Assembly: GCA_900772675.1 (NCBI GenBank)
Contig: CAAGRM010000011.1
Span: 1 to 6,653 of the forward strand
Source of the DNA: Lachnospiraceae bacterium
Lineage (GTDB): Bacteria > Bacillota > Clostridia > Lachnospirales > Lachnospiraceae
Reading direction: 5' to 3'
Length of the DNA: 6,653 nt
This document shows, piece after piece, positions 6,088-6,653 of the stretch (within the stretch, counting starts at the first letter, position 1; each line of letters begins with the position of its first letter). Below the pieces are notes generated by a model. The model was not told where the DNA came from and ran no database searches. It saw only the letters and a program-made list of their open reading frames with translations. The translations under genes and the position numbers were made by a program.

Positions 6088-6281
6088 TCTCTGATCGGGG
6101 CCAGCCGATGTTCCGTATGATGACTCACACGCTGAACATAGTAACACATGATGACTCAGATCTGTGCTGTGATTGGAAAAAGGAAATTCGATATGTTGAA
6201 AATCCTTGTAAGATCTTCGTTTTCGTCTTAATATATTCATTGTTATAAGGTTTCTATAGGGGGCTGGCCCCGAAGGATTTT
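6088..6281 (-). ncRNA. Candidate structured RNA or structured 3' UTR
   Basis: On minus, a 12-bp helix joins TCGGGGCCAGCC (6273-6262) to GGCTGGCCCCGA (6106-6095), enclosing 155 bases. A second helix joins AAAATCCTT (6281-6273) to AAGGATTTT (6207-6199), crossing the first in a pseudoknot-like order. Inside are a small hairpin (TAAGA 6230-6226 with TCTTA 6213-6209) and two adjacent hairpins at 6167-6144 and 6139-6108. An intrinsic terminator follows at 6087-6051. I do not recognise a known RNA family: no T-box, tmRNA or SRP signature is visible. No convincing promoter precedes it, so it may be the 3' UTR of the gene ending at 6330. A 132-aa open frame across the region overlaps the terminator and ribonuclease promoter and is not coding-like. 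Confidence 0.45.
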
Positions 6282-6329
6282 AAAGGGGAGGGAGTTGTTT
6301 AACCGAGATAATAATTTTTTCCGTTTTAG

Positions 6330-6653
6330 TTAGCCGATGTAAATACCGTCTGTTCTACTGCCACCATTTTCTGTAACACCATTTTTTGTACAGGAATGAT
6401 AGCCTCTTAATCGGTAATAGTAACCTTTTTCTACTTTAACCTCTTTTCCCATATATAAAGAGTTCGTATTGTAATCTACATTCGTCCATTTCTTGTAGCT
6501 GTAAAAATTACCATCACCATTAGAACGTTCCAAATATATATTCAATTTAACGGTATTGCAGGTCACCGTACATTCGGTACCACCGCCAACGCCTACATAT
6601 CCATTTCCATTATTGGTAATTCTCACAAAGCCTTGATGATTGGAGGAAGCCAA
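6330..6653 (-). CDS. C-terminal part of a small, probably secreted protein (DUF6147-like), cut by the window edge
   Basis: The frame is open to the right edge; the first visible codon is TTG, read as Leu here because no start is evident, and 107 residues remain. The visible part looks like a beta-rich extracellular domain: Gly/Asn-rich start (NNGNGYVGVGGG at 14-25), alternating strands (KLNIYLERS at 36-44), a KKW segment near 54-56, then GYYYRLRGYHSC (77-88) and a GIYIG terminus. Three cysteines at 28, 32 and 88 could form a disulfide. The GYYYR...H and GIYIG ends recall DUF6147-type small exported proteins of Firmicutes; this is from memory and moderate. The N-terminal signal peptide expected for that type lies outside the window. 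The gene is clearly AT-richer than its neighbours: 6361-6480 has 39 G/C in 120 bases. Confidence 0.7.
   Translation of the reverse strand: MASSNHQGFVRITNNGNGYVGVGGGTECTVTCNTVKLNIYLERSNGDGNFYSYKKWTNVDYNTNSLYMGKEVKVEKGYYYRLRGYHSCTKNGVTENGGSRTDGIYIG

Noticed and set aside
5842..6240. 132-aa open frame on minus starting at 6240
   Set aside because: It runs through the terminator at 6051-6087 and the ribonuclease promoter, has no ribosome binding site, and overlaps the true ribonuclease start. Composition does not look like a protein.
6095..6273. Miniature transposable element with 12-bp terminal inverted repeats
   Set aside because: No target-site duplication flanks the arms, and the terminator, inner hairpins and crossing helix fit an RNA better. 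A multi-copy search would reopen this.
1..6653. CRISPR arrays, tRNA or rRNA genes, insertion sequences
   Set aside because: No regularly spaced repeats, no cloverleaf or conserved rRNA segments and no transposase-like frame were seen on either strand.

Overview
The window reads like a chromosomal segment from a Gram-positive anaerobe of the class Clostridia, most likely Lachnospiraceae. The basis is strong AGGAGG-type ribosome binding sites, GC near 45-53% in sampled coding stretches, TATAAT-type promoters with TG extensions, U-tract terminators, and familiar Lachnospiraceae-style hypothetical proteins beside a small TSCPD protein. The family is inferred from protein character; the genus cannot be named.

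Layout from left to right. A possible minus-strand gene start runs off the left edge (1-116). A short conserved-type hypothetical gene on plus (254-517) ends at a compact terminator (559-578). A minus-strand group follows: a D-2-hydroxyacid dehydrogenase (665-1621), a three-helix membrane protein of unknown function (1812-2618) with its own promoter and a hairpin at the predicted mRNA 5' end, and MTA/SAH nucleosidase mtnN (2999-3697). Divergent from mtnN is a TSCPD-domain protein (3950-4192) with a strong extended -10 promoter and a hairpin leader. It converges on a beta-CASP metallo-beta-lactamase ribonuclease on minus (4259-5878); the two share one bidirectional terminator. The right end carries the C-terminal part of an AT-rich, probably secreted protein on minus (6330-6653).

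The coding content is mostly housekeeping: methyl-cycle salvage, 2-keto-acid reduction, RNA processing. No operon here forms a recognisable new system. The most unusual signal is non-coding, in the 450-base gap between the AT-rich gene and the ribonuclease gene (about 6051-6281, minus strand). It holds a 12-bp inverted repeat 155 bases apart, a second long-range helix that would cross it as a pseudoknot or compete with it, two adjacent hairpins presenting the same repeated motif, and a terminator hairpin with a U-tract at the end. This looks like an uncharacterised structured RNA, either the 3' UTR of the secreted-protein gene or an independent or leader RNA upstream of the ribonuclease. That is an inference from pairing by eye and needs comparative support.
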